Shown here piece by piece: positions 1 to 9,447 of a stretch of 64,000 nt of DNA. Where the stretch lies: the NCBI GenBank assembly GCA_001897855.1, contig MKUO01000021.1, positions 153,060 to 217,059 on the forward strand, in the 5' to 3' direction. Each line of letters starts with the position of its first letter. The first letter of the stretch is position 1. Both the position numbers and the translations under genes were made by a program. This DNA comes from Bacteroidetes bacterium 43-93. GTDB lineage: Bacteria; Bacteroidota; Bacteroidia; Chitinophagales; Chitinophagaceae. The notes beneath the pieces are model-generated. The model saw only the letters and a program-made list of their open reading frames with translations, did not search any database and was not told the DNA's origin.

Positions 1-411
1 GCAAGTGGTATACCATCTGACCTGATCCGGAATTCAGGATGGGATGTGGTATTTCAGTCTGAATACAGAATAGTGAGTTCTGCAGCTATTAATGATGAAT
101 GGACGGCTGTACGTATAGCCAGGAAAAAGCCCGATGTAGCATATAAAAGTTCTATCCCAATGGAAGAGCGTAGTACTCCTGGTGTTGATTATAAAAATAG
201 AACCACCAAGTTACCCAAAGATGCTCTTGCGGCGATGAAAGAACATAAGGGGCTTGACACATTCTTTTACAAAATGTCATTCTCTCATCAGCGGGAGTAC
301 ATAGAAGCTATAGAAGAAGCAAAGAAGGCGGAGACAAGACAACGGCGCATAGTGAAAATGATAGAGATGGTATTGGATATTAAAAATAGGAAAGAGCAAA
401 AACTAAAATAG
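1..411 (+). CDS. YdeI/OmpD-associated family protein, 5' truncated by window edge
   Basis: The reading frame is open from base 1, so the true start lies outside the window and only the C-terminal ~136 residues are present. The visible part has a short stretch ending in EWTAVRIARK, which resembles a DUF1905-type beta segment. It is followed by the C-terminal signature of the YdeI/OmdA family: KLPKDALAAMKEHKGLDTFF, then FSHQREYIEAIEEAKKAETR and a basic tail. The family is linked by name to bacteriocin protection, but its biochemical role is not established. The stop codon TAG is immediately followed by the ATG of the thioesterase gene, which suggests co-transcription. A second YdeI-type gene of different architecture lies at 40782-41381. 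Family call is from motif recognition only. Confidence 0.75.
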   Translation, partial: ASGIPSDLIRNSGWDVVFQSEYRIVSSAAINDEWTAVRIARKKPDVAYKSSIPMEERSTPGVDYKNRTTKLPKDALAAMKEHKGLDTFFYKMSFSHQREYIEAIEEAKKAETRQRRIVKMIEMVLDIKNRKEQKLK

Positions 412-897
412 ATGAACTATAAAGACATCCCGGCAGGAGTTTCAGTATTTGATTTTATCAAGAACCATTTTGAGGGTAAACTGGTTACAGATTCGCGTTC
501 TCCTGCAGGTAACTGGATGCAGTTTACACTGGAGAAAATTGAAAAGGGTAAAGCTGTCCTTTCGCTTGAGGTGAAGCATGATATGACTAATCCCTATGGT
601 AACATACATGGCGGGATGATGTCGCTAGTAATGGATGAGGCGATAGGGTGGGCGGTTGTGAGCCTTGATACTCATAATCACTATACATCGCTAAACCTGA
701 ATGTAGATTTCCTGTATGCCATTAAAGAAGGTGAACGATTGAAGGCCATATCTGAAGTAATACGCCTTGGTAAAAAGATCATTCACGTAGAATGCAGGGT
801 TTATGATATGCAAGACAGGTTGCTTGCAAAATCAACCAGCAACCTGATAACCACCAGTATGAAACCAAAGGATGGAGAATATAAAGTGGCGAATTAA
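412..897 (+). CDS. PaaI-type hotdog thioesterase family protein
   Basis: A 161-residue single hotdog-domain protein, normal length for PaaI/YbgC-like acyl-CoA thioesterases, which hydrolyse cytosolic (often aryl- or medium-chain) acyl-CoA. The family signature is NPYGNIHGGMMSLVMDEAIG at about residues 61-80: the HGG turn and the acidic residue in the following helix mark the active site. The strands LNLNVDFLYAIKEGERL and IHVECRVYDMQDRLLAKST complete the fold. The ATG directly abuts the stop of the preceding gene, and a strong hairpin terminator follows, so the two likely form the end of an operon. The substrate cannot be told from the sequence. Confidence 0.85.
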   Translation: MNYKDIPAGVSVFDFIKNHFEGKLVTDSRSPAGNWMQFTLEKIEKGKAVLSLEVKHDMTNPYGNIHGGMMSLVMDEAIGWAVVSLDTHNHYTSLNLNVDFLYAIKEGERLKAISEVIRLGKKIIHVECRVYDMQDRLLAKSTSNLITTSMKPKDGEYKVAN

Positions 898-907
898 CCC
901 AAAATAG

Positions 908-934
908 AAAGCTCCCGAAAACGGGAGCTTTTTT
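908..934. terminator. Bidirectional intrinsic terminator
   Basis: A perfect 10-bp stem (AAAGCTCCCG / CGGGAGCTTT) with a 4-nt A loop is followed by a T run on the + strand. It lies between convergent genes, the thioesterase (+) and a PKD protein (-), and is positioned to stop both. Confidence 0.85.
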
Positions 935-950
935 ACATTACATCTATCAG

Positions 951-1710
951 CGCTTTACTGCACTAATAATTTTTGAGTTGTTCTCTGATCGTTAGTAGAA
1001 ACTGTTATGAAATAAAGTCCTTTTTGAAGACTATTTGTACTGATAACAATATTAGCACCGTTCACTGTTGACTGGTAAACTTTTTTACCTGTAATATCCG
1101 TCATCGTAACTGTTGCATTTTCAGTTCCTGTTATATTCCAGCTTACCATAACCTTGTCTTTTGCAGGGTTTGGATAGATGGCGAAGTTCAGAGGTGCGTT
1201 AGCATCTGTAATACCTGTTGTTACCGGTGTAATGCTTCTTTTGCTCATAGACCTTTCAAAGTCGATACCGCTGAAAGAAGTGCTGCCGCTTACTACTGAA
1301 ATAGAAGCAGGAGTGGTAGTGAATCCAAGCAATTCGGGATAAACAGAATAAGTAGCAGGTGGCAGGTTGCTGAAACTATAGTTGCCGTTTATGTTGGTTA
1401 CAGAAGAGGCTACCGGTTGGCTTGCACTATTAAGCAGTAACACTGTAATGCCCGGAAGCACATCTTTGGTTCCTTTATTAGCACCTGCGCTTACATTCCC
1501 ACCAATAAAACCCGGCCCACTGGTAACAGTACCATATTGCATAATAATGTTTTGACCGGGGGTAGCTGTGCCATTTGTATGAGCTATCAACGTAGCGCTA
1601 TTCCACATCAGGCTGCTGGTATGATAGGTTGGTATAGCACCTGTGCCGCTTGTTGGGCCATTCAACAATTGTGCTTTTGTGCGGTAAGTACCCGTTGGCT
1701 GACCTGCGAA
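951..1710. repeat. Direct repeat copy A (3' half of PKD/T9SS gene)
   Basis: This segment is nearly identical to 2923-3690, with offset about 1972 bp. By eye, long exact runs are broken by scattered single-base changes, densest in identity over the last ~500 bp of coding sequence. It encodes the carboxypeptidase-regulatory-like module and the T9SS tail. A diverged third version is in 4849-5760. Recent duplication or gene conversion is inferred. Confidence 0.85.
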
Positions 1711-2757
1711 TGAATATTGGGTAGCATAGCCAACAACTGAACCGGTAACAGTTGTAGAGTCAATTGCTGTAAGGATATTGGTACTGGAATCAAAAGTGAT
1801 GAGCCAAACTTTGAATTGTGGAGAAGCGACCATGTTGGTGCTGTCCTGTATGATGTAACCTGATATGGCATCTGATGCGGTACCTGATACAGTTACAGTA
1901 TCCATTGTTGTATCTACGCAAACAACAGAAGAAGTAAGGCTATCCAGCCACGTATTAATAAGTGTAACAACATAGGTGCCTGCTGCAGCATAGGAATGGG
2001 TAATTACATTTGATGTAGATGTATGTCCATCGCCAAATTGCCAATATGCACTGGTAGTTACTGTAGAACTCCAGGTAGAGGTGTTATAGAATGTTACAGA
2101 CAAACCGCTGATGCTGGTACTGATGCCTGGTGTGAGGCCTGTGCAGTTAGCCGGTGGAGAAAGTAATACGGTGTAAGTATTGGTATAACTGCAACTGCTG
2201 CTGGTGTTAGTTGCTGTTAGGGTGATGGTATGGTAACCGGCTGTTGCATAAGTATGTGTGGCAGGTGAACCTGAAGATGAAGGTGAAGCATCGCCCCAAT
2301 TCCAGCTATAGGTCATGCCGGTGCTGCCTGCCGGGGTATTTGCAGTTACAGTAACCTGTAGTGGGTTAGATGTGCTTACAGAAGATGAGATAGAAGTGCC
2401 GCATGGGGTATTATTAACAGTGATAGTATTAGTAACTGTATCTGAACACCATACGCTGGATGTATTGGAGTCAATAATATACATAATGAGCGTACCGGTA
2501 TATGTGCCGGTAGCTGAATAGTTGTGGTAACTGGTGCCACTGCTGATATAGCCACCATTGGCATCACCCCAATCCATATAATATTGAGTATAAGAATTTG
2601 TTGGAGGTGTGCCCGTGTGCGTGGAAGAATTGGTAAGGGCCACGCGCAGCAAAGAATTGTTGCTGGGCGACATGGCCGTAGAAAAGCCGGCTGAGCATTG
2701 AGCATTGCTATTGTACGCAAAGAATAGCGTAAATAGTGCAAGTAATAATTTCCTCAT
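955..2757 (-). CDS. Secreted PKD-repeat protein with T9SS type A sorting domain (paralog 1)
   Basis: A 600-residue secreted protein. I start it at the ATG at 2757, giving a signal peptide MRKLLLALFTLFFAYNSNAQ that matches paralog 2; an ATG 27 bp upstream would add nine residues. Three PKD-like beta domains follow (about residues 20-115, 118-200, 205-290), marked by MDWGD, WNWGD and WQFGD. Next comes a core shared by all three neighbours (about 295-500; KVWLITFDS, AQLLNGPTSGTG, GNVSAGANKGTKD), including a carboxypeptidase-regulatory-like fold (NGNYSFSNLPPATYSVYP). The last ~80 residues are a T9SS type A sorting domain (YPNPAKDKVMVSW ... KGLYFITVS). Such domains direct export through the type IX system and anchoring or release at the cell surface. 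No catalytic domain is visible, so an adhesive or structural role is an inference. Confidence 0.88.
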   Translation of the reverse strand: MRKLLLALFTLFFAYNSNAQCSAGFSTAMSPSNNSLLRVALTNSSTHTGTPPTNSYTQYYMDWGDANGGYISSGTSYHNYSATGTYTGTLIMYIIDSNTSSVWCSDTVTNTITVNNTPCGTSISSSVSTSNPLQVTVTANTPAGSTGMTYSWNWGDASPSSSGSPATHTYATAGYHTITLTATNTSSSCSYTNTYTVLLSPPANCTGLTPGISTSISGLSVTFYNTSTWSSTVTTSAYWQFGDGHTSTSNVITHSYAAAGTYVVTLINTWLDSLTSSVVCVDTTMDTVTVSGTASDAISGYIIQDSTNMVASPQFKVWLITFDSSTNILTAIDSTTVTGSVVGYATQYSFAGQPTGTYRTKAQLLNGPTSGTGAIPTYHTSSLMWNSATLIAHTNGTATPGQNIIMQYGTVTSGPGFIGGNVSAGANKGTKDVLPGITVLLLNSASQPVASSVTNINGNYSFSNLPPATYSVYPELLGFTTTPASISVVSGSTSFSGIDFERSMSKRSITPVTTGITDANAPLNFAIYPNPAKDKVMVSWNITGTENATVTMTDITGKKVYQSTVNGANIVISTNSLQKGLYFITVSTNDQRTTQKLLVQ

Positions 2758-2878
2758 AGGTTTTGTTTTTAGAATTGATGACAAACTGAGTTTATTAGTA
2801 TGACGTTGCTTTATAGTAAAATGTTAGAAAGTGAGATAAAAAAGAAAAATATGCTGACTTATCGTAGGATGCAAAAGA

Positions 2879-2901
2879 AAAGCTCCCTATTTGGGAGCTT
2901 T
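2879..2901 (-). terminator. Intrinsic terminator after PKD paralog 2
   Basis: A nine-bp stem AAAGCTCCC / GGGAGCTTT with a 5-nt loop. On the minus strand it is followed by a T-rich run (TTTTCTTTT). It sits 26 bp beyond the stop of the gene at 2927-4714. It shares its stem core with the terminator at 908-934, in line with duplication of the whole gene unit. Confidence 0.8.
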
Positions 2902-2922
2902 AAGAAACAACAATATCGGTAT

Positions 2923-3690
2923 CGCTTTACTGTACTAGTAATTTTTGAGTTGTTTTCTGTTCGTTAGTAGAAACTGTTATGAAATAAAGTCCTTTTTGAA
3001 GACTATTTGTACTTATAACAATATTAGCACCAGTAACTGTTGACTGGTAAACTTTTTTACCGGTGATATCCGTCATCGTAACTGTTGCATTTTCAGTTCC
3101 TGTTACGTTCCAGCTTACCATAACCTTGTCTTTTGCAGGGTTTGGATAGATGGCGAAATTCAGAGGTGCGTTAGCATCAGTAATACCTGTTGTTACTGGT
3201 GTAATGCTTCTCTTGCTCATAGACCTTTCGAAATCGATACCGCTGAAAGAAGTGCTGCCGCTTACTACTGAAATAGAAGCAGGAGTGGTAGTGAAGCCAA
3301 GCAATTCGGGATAAACAGAATACGTAGCAGGTGGCAGGTTGCTAAAGCTATAGTTGCCGTTTGCATCTGTGATAGATGAAGCTACCGGTTGTCCTGCATT
3401 GTTAAGCAACAATACGGTAATGCCCGGAAGCACATCTTTGGTTCCTTTATTAGCACCCGCACTTACATTGCCTCCAATGAAGCCCGGCCCACTGGTAACA
3501 GTACCGTATTGCATGATAATGTTTTGCCCGGTAGTAGCTGTACTACTTGTATGGGATATCAACGTAGCGCTGTTCCACATCAGGCTACTGGTATGATAGG
3601 TTGGTATTGCGCCTGTACCGCTTGTAGGTCCATTCAGTAACTTGGCTTTGGTGCGGTAAGTGCCGGTAGGATGGCCGCTAAATGAATATG
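2923..3690. repeat. Direct repeat copy B (3' half of PKD/T9SS gene)
   Basis: Second copy of the repeat at 951-1710, encoding the shared C-terminal half of paralog 2. Substitutions are mostly silent or conservative (for example NAG versus SAS, and EQK versus DQR near the C-terminus). Confidence 0.85.
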
Positions 3691-4714
3691 GAGTGCTGGA
3701 AGAAGAGCCCGTAACGATCATCGAGTCGACAGCCGCTAAAATATTTGTAGCAGAATCAAAAGTGATCAGCCAAACTTTGAATTGTGGAGCGGCGATGGTA
3801 TCAGTAGTATCTAACATAATATTGCCTGATATTTCGTCGCCTATAATAGTGATCTGTTTCACTACGGTATCTACGCATTGGGGTTGCATGGTTAAAGAAT
3901 CTAACCATGTGTTTACAAGTACCACGTTATAGGTGCCGGATGCACTGTAAAAATGGGTAGGGCTGTAGGCGGTAGAGCCATAAGTATCACCAAAAGACCA
4001 TGAAGAACTATTTATCGTAGAAGATGCGGTTGGTGAGGTGTTAAAAAATGTTACACCAAAACCGTTAATTGAGCTGGTGAAATCAGCCGTTAAGCCGGTG
4101 CAGTTTATTGGATTTGCTAAAGTAATCGTATAAGTATTAGTGTAAGAACAGCTACTGCTTGTATTGGTGGCCGTAAGCGTAATGGTCTTATAACCGCCGC
4201 CATTGTAAGTATGTGTGGCCGGCGACCCGGTGGAAGTTGGGGAACCGTCACCCCAGTTCCAGCTATACGTCATGCCGGTGCTGCCTGCAGGTGTATTAGC
4301 TGTAACGGTGACCTGCTGAGGATTGGAGGAGCTTACAGATGATGAAACAGACGTGCCACAAGGTGTGTTGGATACGGTAATTGTATTGTAAGCTGTATCG
4401 ATACACCAGGATGAAGATGTATTGGAATCGATTATCGACATAATGAGCATGCCGGTGTAGGTGCCGGTTGCCGCGTAATCATGATAGCTGGTTCCGCTGC
4501 CTACATAGTTGTTATTGCCATCGCCCCAAAACATGTGGTAGACGGTGTAGGAGCTGGCCGGTGGCGTACCTGTGTGGGTAGATGTATTGGTAAATGATAC
4601 ATGTAACAGGGCGTTGTTGGTGGGCGCCATAGCTGTTGAAAAGCCGGCGGAGCATTGTGCATTACTACTATACGCAAAAAGCAGAGCCAATAGTAAGAGT
4701 GATAATTTTCTCAT
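2927..4714 (-). CDS. Secreted PKD-repeat protein with T9SS type A sorting domain (paralog 2)
   Basis: A 595-residue close paralog of the preceding gene. I chose the ATG at 4714 (MRKLSLLLLALLFAYSSNAQ, a clear signal peptide); the only upstream in-frame start, three codons earlier, is TTG. Three PKD-like domains carry MFWGD, WNWGD and WSFGD motifs. The shared core and the T9SS tail (FAIYPNPAKDKVMVSW ... GLYFITVS) are almost identical to paralog 1, whereas PKD domain 3 and the linker have diverged more. That gradient suggests gene conversion or strong constraint on the C-terminal half. It is flanked by its own terminator at 2879-2901, so it is probably an independent unit. Role presumed surface-associated; no enzyme motif seen. 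Confidence 0.88.
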   Translation of the reverse strand: MRKLSLLLLALLFAYSSNAQCSAGFSTAMAPTNNALLHVSFTNTSTHTGTPPASSYTVYHMFWGDGNNNYVGSGTSYHDYAATGTYTGMLIMSIIDSNTSSSWCIDTAYNTITVSNTPCGTSVSSSVSSSNPQQVTVTANTPAGSTGMTYSWNWGDGSPTSTGSPATHTYNGGGYKTITLTATNTSSSCSYTNTYTITLANPINCTGLTADFTSSINGFGVTFFNTSPTASSTINSSSWSFGDTYGSTAYSPTHFYSASGTYNVVLVNTWLDSLTMQPQCVDTVVKQITIIGDEISGNIMLDTTDTIAAPQFKVWLITFDSATNILAAVDSMIVTGSSSSTPYSFSGHPTGTYRTKAKLLNGPTSGTGAIPTYHTSSLMWNSATLISHTSSTATTGQNIIMQYGTVTSGPGFIGGNVSAGANKGTKDVLPGITVLLLNNAGQPVASSITDANGNYSFSNLPPATYSVYPELLGFTTTPASISVVSGSTSFSGIDFERSMSKRSITPVTTGITDANAPLNFAIYPNPAKDKVMVSWNVTGTENATVTMTDITGKKVYQSTVTGANIVISTNSLQKGLYFITVSTNEQKTTQKLLVQ

Positions 4715-4797
4715 AGTGTTCAAAATTTTAAAAATGTGATAAACTAAGTCTATTTATCAGACGTATACATGTGCGGAAACGTTAGGGTATCATCAAT

Positions 4798-4822
4798 AAA
4801 AGCCGCGTTAATTGCGGCTTTT
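4798..4822 (-). terminator. Intrinsic terminator after PKD paralog 3
   Basis: A nine-bp perfect stem AAAAGCCGC / GCGGCTTTT with a 7-nt loop. On the minus strand the stem ends in TTTTATT. It lies 26 bp past the stop of the gene at 4849-6351. Confidence 0.8.
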
Positions 4823-4848
4823 GTATGATAATTATATTTTTATATTTT

Positions 4849-6351
4849 CTATTCGAGCGTCAGTTTGCGAATTAGACGGAGATTTTCATTTTCTATTTTG
4901 ATAAAATAGATCCCTTTGGCCCAGCCTTTTAAATCGACTTCGGTATGATTTCCGTTAAAGGACTGCTGATAGAGTTTTTGCCCATTCATGTTGAAGATTG
5001 TCAGATCAGATTTTGTTTCTGCAGGGTTATTCATGTTGATAATAACTCTGTCCTTTGCAGGGTTGGGGTAAATGCTAAGTACTTCTTTTTCTATTACGGT
5101 TATCCCCGTAGTATTGGGCATGATGGTCTTATGTTTTTCAGACCTTAAAAAATCTACATTAGATATGGTTGCGCTGCTGGTTGTAATAGTTGCCGTTCCG
5201 GCGGTGGTGTAATAGCTCATGCTTTCAGGGTAAATGCTATAATTGCCTACCGGTACTTTGTTAAAGGAATAGTCTCCGTTAATGTCTGTTATAGCATACG
5301 CAATCGCTTTTTTGTTGTAGTCCATGAGGAATACATTCATGCCCGGTATGCCATCTTTAGTTCCTTTATTAGCACCCGCACTTACGTTGCCGCTTATAAA
5401 ACCCGGGCCGCCTGTTACCGTACCGTATTGTAAGTTTATATCCTGCCCCAAATCGTCGCCGGAATGATATAAGATCGAAGCGCTGTTCCACATTAAAGCA
5501 GAAGTAGCATATGTAGGCAAAGCGCCGGTACCAGATGACGGTCCATTCAATAACTGAGCCTTTATCCGATAAGTTCCTGTAGTGGCACTATCAAATTGAT
5601 AAACAGTTCGATAGCCAACGGAGTTGCCGTTTAGTATTTGTGAGTCTACTGCAGATAAAGATGTTGTTGCAGAATCATAGTTAATAAGCCATACTTTGTA
5701 TTGTGGGTAAGGAATGGCTGTAGCGCTGTCATCCTGGTATATAGTGCCGGATATATAGTTGTTGGTACTACCCATATATACTACCTGGCCAAAATTATAA
5801 CTACAATTACTGTCTACAGCAGTAACTGATACATATACGCCGCTATGATACGGATATACATGTGTAGCGGTAACTCCTGTATCTGCTCCGGTATGGTCAT
5901 GCCAATCCCATGTATATTTAATAGTAGGGCTGCCACTGTAACTATGGGCTACAGTATTTATTCTATTCCCTGTAGTTGTTGCTGAAAAATAGCATGCGGC
6001 GGCACAGCGACTTATTGTAATTGTGTATGCTGTAGAATCATAACATAACGTAGCCAAAGTTGAAGAGTCGTACACAGTTGAGGTTAACCCAATTGTATAA
6101 TTGCCGGGTATAGTATAGTTATGGGTCGTATTTCCGGTTGAAACATATTGCATAGTTCCATCTCCCCACCATACCGTATACACAAATTGTTGTCCGGGAC
6201 CGGTTAATGATACAGTTGAGGTATTATTGAGCATAACACCTAATGGGTTAATAGGATCGGCATATGGAGACGCCGTAAAGCTGGCGGTGCATGTAGCATA
6301 TATATTATTCATTACCAGTATCAATAACAGAGCTACTAAAATCTTTTTCAT
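4849..6351 (-). CDS. Secreted PKD-repeat protein with T9SS type A sorting domain (paralog 3, diverged)
   Basis: A 500-residue relative of the two preceding genes, with signal peptide MKKILVALLLILVMNNIYA. It has only two PKD-like domains (VWWGDGTMQYVSTG near residue 65 and a degenerate WDWHDHTGADTG near 148). The conserved core follows (YKVWLINYDSATTSLSAVDS, AQLLNGPSSGTGALPTY, SGNVSAGANKGTKD), then a T9SS type A tail (SIYPNPAKDRVIINM ... KGIYFIKIE). The core is kept despite clear divergence and a lost PKD unit, so it is probably the functional centre of this family. Same orientation as its paralogs, with its own terminator. Confidence 0.85.
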   Translation of the reverse strand: MKKILVALLLILVMNNIYATCTASFTASPYADPINPLGVMLNNTSTVSLTGPGQQFVYTVWWGDGTMQYVSTGNTTHNYTIPGNYTIGLTSTVYDSSTLATLCYDSTAYTITISRCAAACYFSATTTGNRINTVAHSYSGSPTIKYTWDWHDHTGADTGVTATHVYPYHSGVYVSVTAVDSNCSYNFGQVVYMGSTNNYISGTIYQDDSATAIPYPQYKVWLINYDSATTSLSAVDSQILNGNSVGYRTVYQFDSATTGTYRIKAQLLNGPSSGTGALPTYATSALMWNSASILYHSGDDLGQDINLQYGTVTGGPGFISGNVSAGANKGTKDGIPGMNVFLMDYNKKAIAYAITDINGDYSFNKVPVGNYSIYPESMSYYTTAGTATITTSSATISNVDFLRSEKHKTIMPNTTGITVIEKEVLSIYPNPAKDRVIINMNNPAETKSDLTIFNMNGQKLYQQSFNGNHTEVDLKGWAKGIYFIKIENENLRLIRKLTLE

Positions 6352-6449
6352 GTTCTAAAATTTAAGAGTAAGCGTATACCCGATAAGACATTGGCAACAG
6401 GCTTAAGGTTAGGGAATTGTATGGTGTTTAGTTTTGTTATAAACCAAAA

Positions 6450-6471
6450 GCGCCGCTCGAAAGAGCGGCGC
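6450..6471 (-). terminator. Intrinsic terminator after hppA
   Basis: A nine-bp GC-rich stem GCGCCGCTC / GAGCGGCGC with a 4-nt loop, followed on the minus strand by TTTTGGTTT. It is 48 bp past the hppA stop codon. Confidence 0.8.
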
Positions 6472-6518
6472 AGTAAGGCTTTCATCGTTTATGAAGAAAT
6501 TCCTTCGTTTATGGATTT

Positions 6519-8714
6519 TTATTTCATCGTTACTACTGTTGTTTTTACTTCTTGTTTAACAGGAGCTTTAGTAGTAACGGTAGATTTACCATGAAGGTTG
6601 GCCAGTGTTGGAGCGATAACCAGCGCAACGATACTCATCAGTTTGATCAGGATGTTCATGGACGGGCCGGAAGTATCTTTAAAAGGATCACCAACAGTAT
6701 CACCTGTAACTGATGCTTTGTGTGGATCTGATTTTTTATAGTAAATCTCGCCGTTGATCTCCACACCTTTTTCAAAAGATTTTTTAGCATTATCCCATGC
6801 ACCACCTGCGTTGTTCTGGAACATGCCCATCAATACGCCGCTAACAGTAGCGCCTGCCAGCATACCACCGAGCGCTTCAGGGCCTACCAGGAAACCAACA
6901 GTCAGAGGAGCGATCAGGGCTATTGCGCCAGGCAATACCATTTTCTTGATAGATGCTTCTGTAGATATAGCCACACATTTATCGTATTCAGGTTTGCCTG
7001 TGCCTTCCATAATGCCGGGAATAGTACGGAATTGGCGGCGTACCTCTTCCACCATTGCCATTGCTGCTTCACCCACGGCGCGTATGGCGAGGGAAGAGAA
7101 GATGAAAGGTATCATACCGCCTACAAACAGCATAGCCAGTACATCCGCTTTATAGATATCAATACCGCTGATGCCGGCAACGCCTACATAAGCAGCGAAG
7201 AGTGCTAATGCTGTAAGCGCTGCAGAAGCGATAGCGAAACCTTTACCGGTAGCCGCAGTGGTATTACCCACTGCATCCAGCACGTCTGTTTTTTCACGAA
7301 CTTCTTTAGGCAGTTCGCTCATTTCTGCAATACCGCCTGCATTATCTGCGATAGGGCCGAATGCATCGATCGCCAGCTGCATAGCAGTAGTAGCCATCAT
7401 ACCGGCGGCAGCGATAGCCACGCCGTAAAGACCTGCCATTGCAAAAGAACCCCAGATGCCGCCTGCCAATACTAATATTGGGAGGAAAGTACTTTCCATA
7501 CCCATTGCCAAACCACCGATAACGTTGGTAGCGTGGCCGGTTGCAGATTGACGTATAATGCTCAGAACAGGACGTTTACCCATTGCTGTGTAGTACTCTG
7601 TAATGATGCTCATTAGGGTACCTACTGCAAGGCCAATGATGATGGCGCCAAACACCTGCATGTTCGTAAATTCATGTCCGCGCAATACCATTGATTGTGG
7701 CAGTATATACATCACCAGGAAGTAAGAAAGAATTGCTGTGAGGATCATAGAACCCCAGTTACCCATATTCAATGCTTTTTGTACCGCATTGGTGCTGATG
7801 CCTGCGTTATCAGAGATACGTACCATCCATGTCCCGATGATAGAAAGTACAATACCTGTACCGGCTATCAGCATAGGTAATAATATAGGTCCGAAACCAT
7901 TGAAATTGTCAACCACGCCGGGGTTGTTCACCACCTCGCGGCCCAATACCATGGTAGCCAGTACCGTAGCAACATAAGAACCAAACAGATCGGCACCCAT
8001 ACCGGCCACATCACCTACGTTATCGCCCACGTTATCGGCAATAGTGGCAGGGTTGCGCGGGTCATCTTCAGGAATACCTGCTTCTACCTTACCTACGAGG
8101 TCGGCGCCCACGTCGGCAGCCTTGGTATAGATACCCCCGCCTACACGGGCAAAAAGGGCAATACTTTCAGCACCCAGGGAGAAACCGGTGAGCACCTCGA
8201 TAGCGCGTTCCATTTCTTCGCTATTCACCATAGCATCTGGGGCAAACATCATTTTGAAAACTATGAACAAGCTGCCGAGGCCAAGAACCGCCAGGCCGGC
8301 AACACCCAGGCCCATTACAGAACCACCGCCAAAAGATACCGCCAGTGCTTTGCTAAGGCTTGTACGCGCAGCATTTGCGGTACGAACATTTGCTTTTGTG
8401 GCAATGCGCATACCGATAAAACCTGCCAGGGCGCTAAAAACAGCACCGATAACGAAAGCGAGTGCAATAACCGGGCTCGACTTAGGATTGCTATAGCCCA
8501 TGAAGCCGAGCAGCAGGCCTGCGATGATCACAAAATACGTGAGTATTTTATATTCAGCTTTCAAAAAGGCCATAGCGCCTTCGGCTATGTATTTAGAAAT
8601 CTCTTTCATGCGGTCGTTTCCCGCATCTTGTTTGCCCACCCAGGAGCCTTTTATCATCGTGTACACCAGCGCGAGCAGCCCGAAAGCCGGTACGAGATAG
8701 AAAAGTGAATTCAT
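6519..8714 (-). CDS. hppA: Membrane-bound K+-dependent-type ion-translocating pyrophosphatase
   Basis: A 731-residue, roughly 16-helix integral membrane pyrophosphatase. It hydrolyses cytosolic PPi and pumps H+ and/or Na+ across the inner membrane. Family motifs are DVGADLVGK (201-209, substrate and Mg binding), DNVGDNVGD (227-235) and [10 protein letters not shown] (483-492). In the last motif Ala, rather than Lys, follows NTT; this is the established marker of the K+-dependent class. Whether the pumped ion is H+ or Na+ cannot be decided by eye. After the last helix there is a ~28-residue hydrophilic, Thr/Val/Lys-rich C-terminal tail (from about residue 704) that I do not recognise from the family core. 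It is monocistronic, with its own terminator and a -7 element upstream. Confidence 0.93.
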   Translation of the reverse strand: MNSLFYLVPAFGLLALVYTMIKGSWVGKQDAGNDRMKEISKYIAEGAMAFLKAEYKILTYFVIIAGLLLGFMGYSNPKSSPVIALAFVIGAVFSALAGFIGMRIATKANVRTANAARTSLSKALAVSFGGGSVMGLGVAGLAVLGLGSLFIVFKMMFAPDAMVNSEEMERAIEVLTGFSLGAESIALFARVGGGIYTKAADVGADLVGKVEAGIPEDDPRNPATIADNVGDNVGDVAGMGADLFGSYVATVLATMVLGREVVNNPGVVDNFNGFGPILLPMLIAGTGIVLSIIGTWMVRISDNAGISTNAVQKALNMGNWGSMILTAILSYFLVMYILPQSMVLRGHEFTNMQVFGAIIIGLAVGTLMSIITEYYTAMGKRPVLSIIRQSATGHATNVIGGLAMGMESTFLPILVLAGGIWGSFAMAGLYGVAIAAAGMMATTAMQLAIDAFGPIADNAGGIAEMSELPKEVREKTDVLDAVGNTTAATGKGFAIASAALTALALFAAYVGVAGISGIDIYKADVLAMLFVGGMIPFIFSSLAIRAVGEAAMAMVEEVRRQFRTIPGIMEGTGKPEYDKCVAISTEASIKKMVLPGAIALIAPLTVGFLVGPEALGGMLAGATVSGVLMGMFQNNAGGAWDNAKKSFEKGVEINGEIYYKKSDPHKASVTGDTVGDPFKDTSGPSMNILIKLMSIVALVIAPTLANLHGKSTVTTKAPVKQEVKTTVVTMK

Positions 8715-8745
8715 ATAAGCTATACAATTATTAAATGAGTGGCAG

Positions 8746-8753
8746 CAAATATA
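8746..8753 (-). promoter_or_regulatory. Bacteroidota -7 element upstream of hppA
   Basis: TATATTTG on the minus strand fits TAnnTTTG and lies 31 bp upstream of the hppA ATG. No convincing -33 TTTG is seen at the usual distance, so this is a partial match. Confidence 0.45.
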
Positions 8754-8880
8754 GAAGTTTGACTTATAAAAACATAGGTTTTATGTACATGTAAGGCTGT
8801 AAATGATGGAACAATTTTTGTATTTATCTATTATATGCAATAAACATATTCTTAACAACTGAATATTTACTTTTACTTAG

Positions 8881-9447
8881 GTGGCGCAAGGAGATTATAA
8901 AAAATTATCTGACGAGGAATTAATATTCCGATATGCGCATAGAAACGAGCAAGCGGCGTTTACCTGCCTGTTCGATCGCTATGGCCACCTTGTGTATGGC
9001 GTATGCCTGAAATACCTGAAAGAAACGGAAGCTGCAAAGGATGCCATGCAGCAGATTTTCATTAAACTGCTAGACGACCTGAAGAGGTTCAAAATAGAAA
9101 ATTTCAAACCCTGGCTATACCAGGTGGCCAAAAACCACTGTTATATGCAGCTACGCAGGCCAATGCCGGTTGTAAATAATAAAATTGAGGATGGGTATAT
9201 GGAATTTGAGGAAGACTGGCATCATAAGATAGAGCAGGAGCAATTGCTGGATAAGCTGGAAACTGCCATTAAAGAGCTAACCGGGGAACAAAGAATATGC
9301 ATTGAACTATTTTACCTGCAAAAAAAGACTTACCAGGAAATAGCGATACAGACCGGCTATACACTGATGCAGGTAAAAAGCGCCATACAAAATGGCCGAC
9401 GGAACTTAAAAAATAAACTGGAGGCGTCAAGGAACGTGCAATTATGA
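8881..9447 (+). CDS. ECF-type RNA polymerase sigma factor
   Basis: A 188-residue sigma-70 family protein of ECF type. Region 2 covers about residues 10-95 (EQAAFTCLFDRYGHLVYGVC, then FKPWLYQVAKNHCYMQLRR) and region 4 about residues 120-180 (LTGEQRICIELFYLQKKTYQ, then a helix-turn-helix ending VKSAIQNGRRNLKNKL). It would direct RNA polymerase to a small stress or envelope regulon. The start is GTG at 8881; no better in-frame ATG precedes region 2. The 3' end overlaps the next gene by 4 bp (ATGA), so the two are translationally coupled. The downstream gene looks like its anti-sigma factor. Confidence 0.88.
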   Translation: MAQGDYKKLSDEELIFRYAHRNEQAAFTCLFDRYGHLVYGVCLKYLKETEAAKDAMQQIFIKLLDDLKRFKIENFKPWLYQVAKNHCYMQLRRPMPVVNNKIEDGYMEFEEDWHHKIEQEQLLDKLETAIKELTGEQRICIELFYLQKKTYQEIAIQTGYTLMQVKSAIQNGRRNLKNKLEASRNVQL

